Notes: generated by a model from the letters alone, not told the origin. Shown: positions 45,886 through 54,914, counted from the first letter of the stretch. The stretch is DNA of 64,000 nucleotides from Betaproteobacteria bacterium (GCA_020621865.1 JAHRYW010000001.1:391577-455576), one strand, 5' to 3'. Made by a program: numbers and translations.

Positions 45886-46192
45886 GCAGGAGTTGTTTTG
45901 CAGCCTCAAGCAGTGACGCCCGCTGATTTGCTTCCAATTGCCCCCAAGCTGCAATCAATTCTGCAAGCTCGTCCTCTGGTGTGAAAAAGAACGGAATGGG
46001 AACACCTGTTGCGTTTGCCAGATGCTCGACCGTTAGCAAATCAGGTAGGTGCTTGCCCTTTTCATACTGATTCATGCGCGGACTAGCACTGAATTGATCA
46101 ATGCCTGCTTTGATCCCCAGCGCCTTTTGCGAGAGGCCGCTTTTCTGACGGGCTTCTCGCAAACGTCGTGCGAAATACGTCGATTGATTCAT
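45860..46192 (-). CDS. XRE-family transcriptional repressor
   Basis: A 110-residue regulator with an N-terminal helix-turn-helix: FARRLREARQKSGLSQKALGIKAGIDQFSASPRMNQYEKGKHLPD (in parts). The rest (LANATGVPIPFFFTPEDELAELIAAW) is a short dimerisation tail. The ATG at 46192 was chosen over TTG at 46201. Two identical-type operators lie in the next 75 bases upstream, over the rightward promoter, so it probably represses both itself and the rightward genes. Confidence 0.88.
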   Translation of the reverse strand: MNQSTYFARRLREARQKSGLSQKALGIKAGIDQFSASPRMNQYEKGKHLPDLLTVEHLANATGVPIPFFFTPEDELAELIAAWGQLEANQRASLLEAAKQLLPIPTPPEP

Positions 46193-46216
46193 GAATCCCA
46201 AGGCCCAGATTTGACC

Positions 46217-46231
46217 TAAGAGATTCTTAGT
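46217..46231. promoter_or_regulatory. Operator 1, CTAAG-N5-CTTAG
   Basis: Perfect dyad CTAAG AGATT CTTAG, centred 32 bases upstream of the XRE ATG. Same sequence pattern as operator 2; centres are 34 bases apart, about three helical turns. Confidence 0.78.
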
Positions 46232-46239
46232 TTCTTAAT

Positions 46240-46268
46240 TGACACGATACTAAGGAATACTTAGCATC
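46240..46268 (+). promoter_or_regulatory. Rightward sigma-70-like promoter overlapped by operator 2
   Basis: TTGACA at 46240-46245, 17-base spacer, TAGCAT at 46263-46268 (four of six to consensus). Operator 2 covers the spacer and half of the -10 box, so repressor binding would block polymerase. Confidence 0.65.
46251..46265. promoter_or_regulatory. Operator 2, CTAAG-N5-CTTAG
   Basis: Perfect dyad CTAAG GAATA CTTAG inside the rightward promoter. With operator 1 it forms a two-site control region between the XRE gene and the rightward small genes. Confidence 0.78.
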
Positions 46269-46339
46269 GCTTTGCCTATGTCAGCAGAGTAAGTGCTGCA
46301 TCACGTTTGCTCATCGCGCAAAAACTTAAAGGAACTCTG

Positions 46340-46483
46340 ATGAACAACCCATCACCTCTCGAAACCCTCGCGAGTTATGCCATCACGTTCGTTGCCGGCG
46401 CTCTGACCACGGTTTGTGTGGCGGCTTACGGCAAATGGATGAAGCAGCAGGGCCGTGTCACTGGTCCGGTCGTTTCCCCGTAA
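46340..46483 (+). CDS. 47-residue membrane protein
   Basis: ATG at 46340 with AAAGGA upstream, TAA at 46481. The product MNNPSPLETLASYAITFV... has one TM helix (about 14-33) and a basic end (GKWMKQQGR). It is the first gene after the operator-controlled promoter. No family recognised; expression is inferred from the ribosome site and promoter. Confidence 0.6.
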   Translation: MNNPSPLETLASYAITFVAGALTTVCVAAYGKWMKQQGRVTGPVVSP

Positions 46484-46527
46484 TCAGTAATCGGCGAGTT
46501 ACTCGTCACATACCAAAAGGACCATGC

Positions 46528-46866
46528 ATGTCGATTGATATTCAGAAATTTACCGCCGACGAACTCACCCTGGAAAAGCTCGACACGCTCGCCATGCGCC
46601 ACGAGTCCTTCCAGGTCGTCGCAGTTTCCAACATCAGTGCCGTCGTCGAAAAAATCGAAGGGCGACTGGAAAAGCAGGATCTCAAATGCCGTGTCTATTC
46701 CGAATACCGCTCGGCGGCGATGGCGGCGACCTTCAGTCCGGCTGCTGTGGTCGGGCTGGGCGCGGCGGTCGGTATCGGGTTGCACAACCTCGCCACCTTC
46801 AATCCCGACTACGAGATTGCCAAGAACAAGTTGGCCGGCACGGTCACTGTCAAATACATGAAGTGA
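46528..46866 (+). CDS. Hypothetical 112-residue protein of the element
   Basis: Starts at ATG 46528 (MSIDIQKFTADELTLEKLDT) after AAAAGGA. The N-terminal half is helical and charged; a hydrophobic Ala/Gly stretch (AAMAATFSPAAVVGLGAAVGIGLHNLA, in part) follows near 68-92. It lies in the same rightward transcript as the 47-residue protein. I recognise no family. Confidence 0.7.
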   Translation: MSIDIQKFTADELTLEKLDTLAMRHESFQVVAVSNISAVVEKIEGRLEKQDLKCRVYSEYRSAAMAATFSPAAVVGLGAAVGIGLHNLATFNPDYEIAKNKLAGTVTVKYMK

Positions 46867-46932
46867 AACGACTCGGTGTCGGCCGTGTATGGCGATAGCG
46901 GATCACATAACCAAAATGCTTAAGGGAGAGAA

Positions 46933-48231
46933 ATGAGAACAACTACTACCTGCGCCCTCCTGGCGCTCGCCTGCCTGCCGCTGTCCGGTTTGGCCCAAAC
47001 TTATATTGGCATCGGTGCTGGGAAGGCCGACTACAGCGACTTCACCCTGCGTGATATGGAATGGGATTCCCTCAATGTCACGCAACAGAAAGACAAACCT
47101 ACGGCTTTCGGCTTCTATATCGGTGAACGCCTCAATGACTACCTGGCCGTCGAGCTGGGTTACATGAACTTGGGTGCCCGCAAGATCAGCGGCTATGTCA
47201 CCGGCGGTAGCAGCACCGCCAGTGTCGACGGCAAGACCCGTCTCGAAGGCCTGGGTCTCTCCTTTCTCGGTAGCTATCGCATCGGCAGCTTCGCACCCTA
47301 TGTTCGCCTCGGTCTGATGTATGGGCATCAGGACCGGAAGGCAAACAAGAACGATCCAGGCTTGCTGTTCCAGAATCCGAACAACGAATCCAGTACCACG
47401 GATGTGGTCCGGCCGATCTACGGCCTTGGTCTTGAGTACCACGTCACCGAAGCTGTGGCTGTCCGTCTCGACCATACCGTGATCCACCACGCCAGCGTCG
47501 ACACCATCAACAACATCGACAATGGCACCATTCATCGGGATGCCTCGATTACTACCTTGGGATTGCTCTACAGCTTCGGCGCTAAACCGAACCAGACGGA
47601 TTGGGGGAGTAGCAAATGGTCGATGGGCTTGGCCGGTGGTTGGTCGAAAACTTCGGCTCGCATGAGCGGCGGAGGTTACAACGGCAATGTCTGGAATCTA
47701 CAGACCCATACTGTCAATGCCCAGGTGGCCGGCGGCATGTCGGACGACAAGACCGATACGGCCTATCGCCTGTCGCTCTTCCGGAACGAGGGGAACATCG
47801 AGTACGAGGTGTATCTGGCCACGCTGGGTGAGTTCCAGTCACGCAGTGCCAACGATGGCATCACCGGTGGTGGGAATGCGCTGACTGGCGCAACGACAAG
47901 GACGGCGAATGCTCTGGGGGCCAACGTCGGCTATCGCTTCGAACCGATCAAATCCCTGACCATCCAGCCGAAGCTGGGTCTGGCGGCGGTGCACACGCGG
48001 GACGAAATTTACAACAGTCTGGATTTCGCAGGCGTCGGTGGTTCAGCACAGAGTTCAGTGGTGAAGAAGACGGTGCTCTCCCCAACGGCGGGGCTGGTTA
48101 TTGGCTATCAGCTGACCAAGGCTATCGAGGCTCGGATTGGCTATGAGCATTACTTCCTGTCCGGCAGCGATGCGGCGCTAGGAAAAGGCAATATCGGGAT
48201 GGTCATGGCAGGGGTACGGGTCGGCTTGTAG
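46933..48231 (+). CDS. Outer-membrane protein with two tandem beta-barrel-like domains
   Basis: A 432-residue protein with a signal peptide (cleavage near LSGLAQ) and GGGAG ribosome site. Residues about 22-218 resemble an eight-stranded opacity/OmpW-type barrel (YIGIGAGKADYSDF, FGFYIGERLNDYLAVELGYMN, SITTLGLLYSFG). A second barrel-like part follows (WSMGLAGGWSKTSARM to GMVMAGVRVGL). Two such units in one chain are unusual. It ends the rightward small-gene transcript before a terminator. Function unknown; surface modification of the host cell by the element is one idea. Confidence 0.8.
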   Translation: MRTTTTCALLALACLPLSGLAQTYIGIGAGKADYSDFTLRDMEWDSLNVTQQKDKPTAFGFYIGERLNDYLAVELGYMNLGARKISGYVTGGSSTASVDGKTRLEGLGLSFLGSYRIGSFAPYVRLGLMYGHQDRKANKNDPGLLFQNPNNESSTTDVVRPIYGLGLEYHVTEAVAVRLDHTVIHHASVDTINNIDNGTIHRDASITTLGLLYSFGAKPNQTDWGSSKWSMGLAGGWSKTSARMSGGGYNGNVWNLQTHTVNAQVAGGMSDDKTDTAYRLSLFRNEGNIEYEVYLATLGEFQSRSANDGITGGGNALTGATTRTANALGANVGYRFEPIKSLTIQPKLGLAAVHTRDEIYNSLDFAGVGGSAQSSVVKKTVLSPTAGLVIGYQLTKAIEARIGYEHYFLSGSDAALGKGNIGMVMAGVRVGL

Positions 48232-48255
48232 GAGGATCAACGTACTGCATAGAGA

Positions 48256-48283
48256 GAAGGGGCTGCGGCCCCTTCGTCCTTTT
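48256..48283 (+). terminator. Intrinsic terminator after the outer-membrane protein gene
   Basis: GAAGGGGC (48256-48263), loop TGCG, GCCCCTTC (48268-48275), then GTCCTTTT. Marks the end of the XRE-controlled rightward transcript. Confidence 0.88.
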
Positions 48284-48703
48284 GCAGTAATTTTTTTGGG
48301 GTTTTTTGAGGCTTGCTGGGCAGAGACTCGGCCGAAGCCATCACTCGAGGAGAGCAAAATGTAGTCCGAAATCCCACTCTATGTTGCCGTTAATACGCTG
48401 TCACTGGTAACCGAGTATCTAACAGCGATGAGGTGATTCATTCATTCGGCAAGCGGTCGTCTATAGCTACACGCGCTAGATAGCCTCTCTCTACAGGCAC
48501 TCTCCCAAGACTATCTCACCGAGCACTTGTTCGAGATGGATGGGGTCGACAAGGGTTACCTAGTGGAGTAAGGCCTCACTCGTAGTTCTAGCGCACATCG
48601 GTACCAGGAAACATGGTGTTTGCTCTCTTCCTTTCGTGTATATCCAGATCACACCTATTGGTTCAATTAGAGAAATTGAGGAGGAGACACCGGTCTTGCT
48701 TAT
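48284..48703. other. Gap with no supported gene
   Basis: About 420 bases without a credible frame. A short open stretch near 48512-48571 (…TEHLFEMDGVDKGYLVE, then TAA) could be the tail of a decayed gene. The gap separates the recombination module from the metal-resistance genes and may be an old junction. Confidence 0.6.
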
Positions 48704-49174
48704 TCATGCAGGTCCGTAGAGGGGGGGTAACGCCATTCCGTGTACCCCTGGAATGTGATTTCCCATTGGCTCCGCGCTTATGCCCGATTGCGACAAGCCT
48801 TCAAGAATCCCGCAAGTCGAGGCTTGACGGTTATCAGGACAACGACTGCGCAGCTCAAGAAGCTGTTTTTCCAGCGCTTGGAGTTCACCGATGCGACGGA
48901 CGACATGCCCGATGTGTTCATCCAGCAAGTGGTTAACCTCGCCGCAATTTTCCTCCGGTGATTCCTTGAAGCGCAATAGCGTCCGAATCTCGTCGAGTGT
49001 CATGTCCAAGCTACGACAGTGCCGAATGAAGGTCAATCGCTCCTGGTGCATTACCCCGTAGATGCGGTAATTTCCCTCGCTCCGCCCTGGTTTCGGCAAC
49101 AGTCCTTCCCGCTCGTAGTAGCGGATCGTTTCGACATTACTTCCCGCTAAACGCGCCAGTTCGCCGATTTTCAT
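48704..49174 (-). CDS. cadR: MerR-family Cd/Pb-responsive regulator CadR
   Basis: A 156-residue activator. The MerR helix-turn-helix is MKIGELARLAGSNVETIRYYEREGLL. The metal cysteines of the CadR/PbrR group are visible: Cys in ENCGEVNHLLDEHI, and the later pair in RSRCPDNRQASTCGIL. A C-terminal tail with His residues (NHIPGVHG) resembles the His-rich tail of CadR. The ATG at 49174 is at the domain start. It should act on the 19-bp-spaced cadA promoter at 49566-49596. Confidence 0.9.
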   Translation of the reverse strand: MKIGELARLAGSNVETIRYYEREGLLPKPGRSEGNYRIYGVMHQERLTFIRHCRSLDMTLDEIRTLLRFKESPEENCGEVNHLLDEHIGHVVRRIGELQALEKQLLELRSRCPDNRQASTCGILEGLSQSGISAEPMGNHIPGVHGMALPPLYGPA

Positions 49175-49196
49175 TTCTGTCTCTTTCGTTCGCTCA

Positions 49197-49532
49197 TCAC
49201 GTCCGGCCAGGCTGCAAAGCGATGATGGCCATGCCACCGAGGCATACGGCACTGCCCAGAAAATCCCAACGGGTCAGGGGAATTCCATCGACCTGCCATA
49301 GCCATAACAAGGCGACCGCAACATAGACACCGCCATACGCTGCGTAGATGCGACCGGCGGCGCCCGGATGCAATGTAAGCAGCCAGGCAAACAGAGCCAG
49401 TGACATGGCAGCCGGGATCAGAAGCCAACGCTGGCGACCCTGCGTCAGCACCAGCCAGGGCAAATAGCAACCGATGATTTCGGCCAGCGCGGTAACGACG
49501 AAGAGACCTAATATCTTCAGGAACTCCAACAT
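49197..49532 (-). CDS. YnfA (UPF0060) family membrane protein
   Basis: A 111-residue inner-membrane protein with four TM helices, distantly like small multidrug exporters. Family motifs: [55 protein letters not shown] (in part). AGGAG precedes the ATG at 49532. It lies between cadA and cadR and 22 bases before cadR on the same strand, so it probably shares the cadR transcript. Its role in metal resistance is unproven. Confidence 0.9.
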   Translation of the reverse strand: MLEFLKILGLFVVTALAEIIGCYLPWLVLTQGRQRWLLIPAAMSLALFAWLLTLHPGAAGRIYAAYGGVYVAVALLWLWQVDGIPLTRWDFLGSAVCLGGMAIIALQPGRT

Positions 49533-49565
49533 ACTTTTCTCCTTGAACATTTTCATTGTAGCCGC

Positions 49566-49596
49566 TTGACCTTGTAGCGACTCAAGGGTTTTTAAT
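49566..49596 (+). promoter_or_regulatory. MerR-type cadA promoter with 19-bp spacer
   Basis: TTGACC at 49566-49571 and TTTAAT at 49591-49596 are 19 bases apart, the over-long spacer that MerR activators correct. The spacer has a dyad, ACCTTG-N8-CAAGGG, as expected for CadR binding. The cadA ATG is 25 bases downstream with GGAG. Confidence 0.82.
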
Positions 49597-49620
49597 GGCA
49601 TCAACGAATAGGAGATTGCC

Positions 49621-51861
49621 ATGCCCACCCATGCCGAGAAGCACCGATCCAATGAGCCTGAGCGTTGCGCGTGTTCAGGTGGCGGTGTGACGGATACGAC
49701 CTCCATACAGGATGTGCCGCGTGTCGCTGTACCTAACTCCTCAGGGAATTCGAGTGTTTTTCGGATTCCCGCCATGGACTGCCCGAACGAAGAAAACGAT
49801 ATCCGCAAGGTGCTGACAGGCATTGAGGGGATTCGGTCACTACGCTTCGAACTGACGTCCCGGACCCTGACCATCGATGGCGAGCAGTCAGCCCAGGAAG
49901 GTGCGTTACAGGCCATCCGCCAGCTTGGTTTTGAAGTGCTGCCCATCGAGCATGAACAGAAGACTGAAACCCCATCAGGTCTCGGCGAGATCAGTAAGGC
50001 ATTGATCGCCCTGGCATTGGCCATCGGGGCCGAGGCTTTGAATTTCTTCGCACCCGATACCTTGCCGTTCAAGGGGCTGGGCATGGCGTTGGCAGCCGCT
50101 GCCATTGCCTTCTCGGGATTCTCCACCTATCGCAAGGGATTGTCTGCATTGCGGCGCGGCCAATTGAACATGAACGCCCTGATGGGCGTCGCCGTGACTG
50201 GCGCTTTCCTGATCGGTCAATGGCCGGAAGCAGCTATGGTCATGGCGCTTTACGCCATCGCCGAACTAATCGAGGCACGGTCCGTCGATCGGGCACGCAA
50301 CGCTATCAAGGGGCTCCTTGCCTTGGCCCCGGAAACCGCAGAGATTCGACTAGGCGATGGTGGCTGGCTGGAGACGCCGGCTGACAAGGTTGCCATTGGC
50401 GCACTCGCCCGGGTGAAACCTGGCGCCCGCATTCCGCTGGATGGGCGAGTAACCGCCGGCAGCAGTGCGGTCAACCAGGCGCCAGTTACCGGTGAGAGCA
50501 TTCCTGTCGACAAGACGACTGGCGATCCCATTTTCGCCGGCACCATCAACGAGACCGGTATGCTGGAATTTGAGGTGACGGCTGCCGCCAACAACACGAC
50601 CCTGGCCCGCATCATCCATGCCGTCGAGGCAGCCCAAGGTACACGAGCACCCACGCAACGTTTCGTGGATCGCTTTGCCACTATCTACACGCCGGCCATT
50701 TTTGTGATCGCCGTGGCCGTGGCCATCGGTGGCCCCGGGCTGTTCGACTGGACGTGGACACAGGCGCTCTACAAGGCGTTGGTTCTCCTGGTGATCGCCT
50801 GTCCCTGCGCGTTGGTCATCGCCACACCGGTTACAGTTGTCAGCGGACTGGCCGCAGCTGCTCAGCGCGGCATCCTGATCAAGGGCGGCGTCTATCTGGA
50901 AGAGGCCCGGAAACTGCGTGCCATTGCTCTCGACAAGACCGGCACCATCACCGAAGGCAAGCCTCGGTTGGTCGCCACAGAAGTGTTGTCCTCCACTGAT
51001 CAGGAGGCGAAGGTTCTTTCCTGGGCCGCCAGTCTGGCCGGTCATTCGGATCATCCCGTATCAAAGGCTATCGCCACCGGCCTGAACCTGCCGGAAAACG
51101 GCCTCTCCGACTTCACTGCGCTTCCCGGTCGCGGCATCGAGGCTCGCCTGGATGGGCATACATTGATTCTGGGTAATCATCGGTTGATTGAGGATCGTGG
51201 GCTGTGCAGCCCCGAGATCGAGGCGCGTCTCGCCATTCATGAGAATCAGGGGCGAACCGTGACCTTGCTGGCCGCCGAGGATCGGGTACTGGCCATATTC
51301 GCGGTGGCTGACACCATCAAGGAAAGCTCGCGGGAAGCAATTACCGATCTGCATCGCCTTGGTGTCACGTCGGTCATGCTCACCGGCGACAACGTCGCAA
51401 CCGCAACCAGTATTGCCCGCCTGGCAGGGATCGACGATGCACGAGGCAATTTGCTGCCGGAAGACAAGCTGGCTGCAATCGAGGAATTGCAGGGGCGTCA
51501 TGGCCCGACAGCCATGACCGGTGATGGCATCAACGATGCGCCCGCCTTGGCACGCGCCGATATCGGTGTCGCCATGGGCGCTGCCGGCACCGATACCGCC
51601 ATGGAGGCCGCCGACGTGGTCATCATGAACGACGATTTGCGGCGTATCCCGGAAACCATCCGTTTGTCCCGCCAGACACACGCCGTGCTCTGGCAGAACA
51701 TCGCACTGGCCTTGGGCATCAAGGTCGTATTTCTCGGGCTCGCGGTGTTCGGAAATGCCACGATGTGGATGGCGGTATTTGCTGACATGGGCGCCAGTCT
51801 GCTGGTCGTCGCTAACGGCCTGCGAACGTTGCGAACCTCTGCGCCGCAAACCAGAGACTGA
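49621..51861 (+). CDS. cadA: Cd/Zn/Pb-exporting P1B-type ATPase CadA
   Basis: A 746-residue heavy-metal pump. The N-terminal extension ([22 protein letters not shown]) has extra His and Cys. One HMA domain follows with MDCPNEEND, where Glu residues replace the second Cys, as in Zn/Cd pumps. The transmembrane metal site CPC is near residue 393, the phosphorylation site DKTGT near 437, the HP motif in [10 protein letters not shown], and [15 protein letters not shown] near the end of the catalytic part. It exports divalent metal from the cytoplasm. Controlled by the MerR-type promoter upstream. Confidence 0.95.
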   Translation: MPTHAEKHRSNEPERCACSGGGVTDTTSIQDVPRVAVPNSSGNSSVFRIPAMDCPNEENDIRKVLTGIEGIRSLRFELTSRTLTIDGEQSAQEGALQAIRQLGFEVLPIEHEQKTETPSGLGEISKALIALALAIGAEALNFFAPDTLPFKGLGMALAAAAIAFSGFSTYRKGLSALRRGQLNMNALMGVAVTGAFLIGQWPEAAMVMALYAIAELIEARSVDRARNAIKGLLALAPETAEIRLGDGGWLETPADKVAIGALARVKPGARIPLDGRVTAGSSAVNQAPVTGESIPVDKTTGDPIFAGTINETGMLEFEVTAAANNTTLARIIHAVEAAQGTRAPTQRFVDRFATIYTPAIFVIAVAVAIGGPGLFDWTWTQALYKALVLLVIACPCALVIATPVTVVSGLAAAAQRGILIKGGVYLEEARKLRAIALDKTGTITEGKPRLVATEVLSSTDQEAKVLSWAASLAGHSDHPVSKAIATGLNLPENGLSDFTALPGRGIEARLDGHTLILGNHRLIEDRGLCSPEIEARLAIHENQGRTVTLLAAEDRVLAIFAVADTIKESSREAITDLHRLGVTSVMLTGDNVATATSIARLAGIDDARGNLLPEDKLAAIEELQGRHGPTAMTGDGINDAPALARADIGVAMGAAGTDTAMEAADVVIMNDDLRRIPETIRLSRQTHAVLWQNIALALGIKVVFLGLAVFGNATMWMAVFADMGASLLVVANGLRTLRTSAPQTRD

Positions 51862-51899
51862 AGACCCGTTGGCCTGCATCGGCGAAAGCAGCGAGGCCG

Positions 51900-53231
51900 T
51901 CAGCAGTCCAGTCGTACGCCTATTTCGGTCTCGCCATCGGCGGATATTGCGAATGCCTCCCCGTCATGCATCCGGGCAATCGCGCTTACGATGGCGAGAC
52001 CCAGTCCATGATTTTGGTGGCCGTGACTACGTGACGTGTCTACGCGGAAAAAACGATCGAAGATATGGGGCAGGCTTGCAGCAAGAATCGGTTTGCCTCG
52101 GTTGATCACCGAGAGTTTGAGTCGTCCATCTGTTTTCGGCGTTATCCGGATCACGATTGCACTCCCGTGATCGGCATATCGAGCTGCATTATTCAGTAAA
52201 TTGGACAGTACGCGCCGTAGCAGTGCAGCATCGAATAGGCCGGAAGCGTCACCTTCAATCGACAACTGAAGGTCGGACTCAATCAGCACGGCTTCATAGT
52301 AGTCAGCCACCTCAGTGCAGAGTTGGGCGAGGCTTTGAACGGGTATCCGCCGGGCTTTTGCACCCCGGTCGGCTTGCGACAGGAACAGCATGTCATTAAC
52401 GATGCCCGACAGCCTGTGCATTTCTTCGAGATTCGCACCGATGCAATCACGCAGATTTTCATCCTTGTCGTTGCTACGCAAAGCCAACTCACTGCTAGCG
52501 ATGATATTCGCCAACGGCGTTCTCAATTCGTGCGCTACATCGGCATTGAATCCTTCGAGCTGCTGGTAGGCTTTTTCCAGTCGGTTTAGCAAATCGTTGA
52601 ACTGATCGACAAGCACTTGTAGCTCGGCGGGAATCCCCTCAGTTTCCAACCGTTTGTCGAGGGAAAGTATTGCGAGACAGCGTGTTTGCTCAGCCAGTGT
52701 CCGAATGGGGGTCAGCCCAAAATAAACGAGCAGGTAGCCGCCCACGGTGATCGCAGCACTGCCGATCAATGCAGCCCCCCAGAGAATGGCTGCGAGGCGA
52801 TCCAGAATAGCCTCGTCGGGTGCAGTGTCGAGCGCCAATTCGGCAACGGCAAAATCTGTCCTCGAAGCTTCCTCGGGGAGTGCAAGCGAGAGAAAGCGCG
52901 CTTTTAACGGCCACGCACTTGGCGTCGAAATGAAACGAGCCTCACCCAATCTATCGAGTAACTTGAGATGCAAGTCCCGATTGATCTTCAGAAGATCTTC
53001 CAGATCATGCTCCAGTGTTCCCGGTTGCAGGTGTGCCGGCGTTTCTTCAAACAGGTGCTGAATTGCCGTACTGAGCTTTTCAAGGCGTAGATCCTGTTGT
53101 GACTCAAGATTGATTTTGACCGAGAAAAATACTCCGAGACACAAACATCCAAGGACACCCAAACTTAGTGACGCGAGCCAGCGTACAAGGCGACCGCTCA
53201 GCGTCGGATTAATCTGTTTGCCAAGTTTCAT
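51900..53231 (-). CDS. Heavy-metal sensor histidine kinase (CzcS/CusS type)
   Basis: A 443-residue membrane kinase: TM helix near 17-40, a periplasmic sensor loop to about 150, TM near 160-180, HAMP, then the H box (FNADVAHELRTPLANII), N box (LLNNAARYADHG) and G box (GHQNHGLGLAIVSAIARMH). The ATG at 53231 overlaps the regulator gene by four bases (ATGA). The overall form and place beside czcCBA suggest metal sensing in the periplasm. Confidence 0.92.
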   Translation of the reverse strand: MKLGKQINPTLSGRLVRWLASLSLGVLGCLCLGVFFSVKINLESQQDLRLEKLSTAIQHLFEETPAHLQPGTLEHDLEDLLKINRDLHLKLLDRLGEARFISTPSAWPLKARFLSLALPEEASRTDFAVAELALDTAPDEAILDRLAAILWGAALIGSAAITVGGYLLVYFGLTPIRTLAEQTRCLAILSLDKRLETEGIPAELQVLVDQFNDLLNRLEKAYQQLEGFNADVAHELRTPLANIIASSELALRSNDKDENLRDCIGANLEEMHRLSGIVNDMLFLSQADRGAKARRIPVQSLAQLCTEVADYYEAVLIESDLQLSIEGDASGLFDAALLRRVLSNLLNNAARYADHGSAIVIRITPKTDGRLKLSVINRGKPILAASLPHIFDRFFRVDTSRSHGHQNHGLGLAIVSAIARMHDGEAFAISADGETEIGVRLDC

Positions 53232-53911
53232 TCGCGCATTTCGAGGACATAACCCATGCCTCGTACGGTGTGCAGTAGTTGGAGCTCGAAGGGTGTATCC
53301 ATTTTGGCGCGAAGTCGCTTGATCGAAACTTCGACTACATTGGTGTTGCTGTCGAAATTCATATCCCAAACCTGCTCGGCAATCTCGGTACGCGATAGCA
53401 CCTCGCCTTGTTTCCTCAGAAACAGAGAAAGCAGCAGGAACTCCTTGGCACTCAGGTCGATACGCTGACCATTCCTGGAAACCTTGCGGCGAGCCAGATC
53501 CATTTCAAGATCGTGCAATGCCAGACGGTTTGACGTGCTTTCCGGTTGATGCTGCGCCGAGCGGCGCAGCAGTCCCTGGATTCGAGCGATCAGCTCAGAA
53601 AAGGCGAACGGCTTGACCAGATAATCGTCGGCGCCAGTCTGCAAACCGTTGACCCGGTCTTCCACTTTACCCAGCGCGGTCAGCATCAAGACCGGGGTTT
53701 GTTTTTGGGTACGCAGGGCAGCCAGCAAGGCAAGTCCGTCCATGCCAGGCAGCATGGAGTCCAAGATGATGGCGGAGTAATCAAACTCCAGACTCATGTG
53801 AAGTCCGGTTACTCCGTCATGGGCAAGGTCGACAACGAAGCCTGCCGTACCCAATCCTTTTTGCAGATACTGGGCAAGCTTTTGCTCATCTTCGACAACC
53901 AATAGTTTCAT
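53228..53911 (-). CDS. OmpR-family response regulator (CzcR/IrlR type)
   Basis: A 227-residue regulator: receiver domain with EDE near residue 9, phosphoacceptor Asp in IILDSMLPGMDGL, Lys in DYLVKPFAFSEL, then a winged-helix DNA-binding domain (LSAKEFLLLSLFLRKQGEVLSR, NVVEVSIKRLRAKMD). Translationally coupled to the kinase. Divergent from the small periplasmic gene and the czc operon, whose shared 144-base intergenic region is its likely target. Confidence 0.94.
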   Translation of the reverse strand: MKLLVVEDEQKLAQYLQKGLGTAGFVVDLAHDGVTGLHMSLEFDYSAIILDSMLPGMDGLALLAALRTQKQTPVLMLTALGKVEDRVNGLQTGADDYLVKPFAFSELIARIQGLLRRSAQHQPESTSNRLALHDLEMDLARRKVSRNGQRIDLSAKEFLLLSLFLRKQGEVLSRTEIAEQVWDMNFDSNTNVVEVSIKRLRAKMDTPFELQLLHTVRGMGYVLEMRE

Positions 53912-54055
53912 TTCTTTCCAAATCGAAAGATGTCAATTTTGTAAACTTCCTGTTGGCGTTCTGTCAGTGCTGTTTTTTTATAGTTCACCCATGCCGTTCA
54001 GTTGTTCGGCATACATCAAAACCGATGAACGAAACATCAATGAAGGAGTTCCATC
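53912..54055. promoter_or_regulatory. Divergent control region, czcR-like gene / small periplasmic gene
   Basis: 144 bases between divergent starts. A TATAGT (53979-53984) follows a T-run, and TGTCA occurs at two places (near 53931 and 53962), which could be regulator half-sites. AAGGAG precedes the rightward ATG. Confidence 0.4.
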
Positions 54056-54433
54056 ATGAACGTCAAACAAGCCCTTTCCATCCCCGTTCTTTGTGCCGGT
54101 TTGCTCCTGTCAGGTCAGGTGTTGGCCGACTCGGTCATGCACAGCACGCCGGAGGGCGCGACAAAATTCTACCCGGCGCACGGTTCGGGCAGCAAATCCG
54201 CCCAGCAAGTGCAACAGGAACTCGATGACTTCAAACGCAATCCAGTAAGTGCGGACGGCCAGTATCGTTATGTTGGCGGTGATCAAGGCTGGGTGCTGAT
54301 TCCGCACGAATATGCCTATCGCGATGGGAAATGGCAACACGTCGACAAACTCCAGCACAACACACCTGCGCCATCCGTGCAAATGACGCCGGAAGAAAAG
54401 AAGCAACGCGAGGCGTTGTACCAGGGTGGTTAA
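54056..54433 (+). CDS. Small periplasmic protein of the metal-resistance locus
   Basis: A 125-residue secreted protein with a signal peptide ending QVLAD. The mature part contains QQELDDFKRNPVSADGQYRYVGGDQGWVLIPHEYAYRDGKW (in parts) and a charged C-terminus (TPEEKKQREALYQGG). It has a good AAGGAG ribosome site and is divergent from the response regulator, so it is probably induced by metal. I do not recognise a family name. Confidence 0.78.
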   Translation: MNVKQALSIPVLCAGLLLSGQVLADSVMHSTPEGATKFYPAHGSGSKSAQQVQQELDDFKRNPVSADGQYRYVGGDQGWVLIPHEYAYRDGKWQHVDKLQHNTPAPSVQMTPEEKKQREALYQGG

Positions 54434-54569
54434 TTCCGCCCCGAGGACGGATATGTTGCCCATCGGACGATGACCAGGAAAACCCTGGTCATCAGCAACT
54501 CGCCTTTCCATACATTCCCCCCCACAGGCTTACTGCTTGAACACGTTTTGTTCTGTTACCATTCATCCC

Positions 54570-54914
54570 ATGCGTCGCTGGCTATCTATTTTCCTGTTGA
54601 TTGTTTTGCCGCTCCAGATTTCCTGGGCGGTCGCAGCGACCTATTGCCAGCACGAAACGGGATCGACGAAGCACTTTGGTCATCACGACCATAAGCATCA
54701 AGCCGAGGATGGCGAGAAGCTTGCGAAAGGCTCGGTCTCTGATGTGGACAATGATTGCGCAGTCTGCCATGCAGGCTGTGTTGCTGCATTGACCTCGTTC
54801 AGCAGTTTGCTGCCCAAAGTGGGGGCTGTTGCTGATCTTTTTCGGACAGTCCAGCTTTGGGCTTCCCCACCAGACGAACAGCCTGAGCGTCCTAACTGGT
54901 CCATCTCCGCCTAA
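54570..54914 (+). CDS. czcI: CzcI-like metal-resistance protein
   Basis: A 114-residue protein like CzcI, found before czcC in Cupriavidus-type loci and proposed to modulate the system. An N-terminal hydrophobic signal (MRRWLSIFLLIVLPLQISWAV) is followed by a His-rich patch (TYCQHETGSTKHFGHHDHKH) and a DNDCAVCHAGC cysteine group. I chose ATG 54570; ATG 54537 is in frame. Secreted or membrane-anchored, it may bind Zn/Co/Cd in the periplasm. Confidence 0.82.
   Translation: MRRWLSIFLLIVLPLQISWAVAATYCQHETGSTKHFGHHDHKHQAEDGEKLAKGSVSDVDNDCAVCHAGCVAALTSFSSLLPKVGAVADLFRTVQLWASPPDEQPERPNWSISA

Noticed and set aside
42249-49743. 17-base repeat CTGTACCTAACTCCTCA at 42249 and 49727
   Set aside because: One copy lies in the cadA coding region, the other in a leader. 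There is no extension or third copy, and one chance match of this size is possible in 64 kb.
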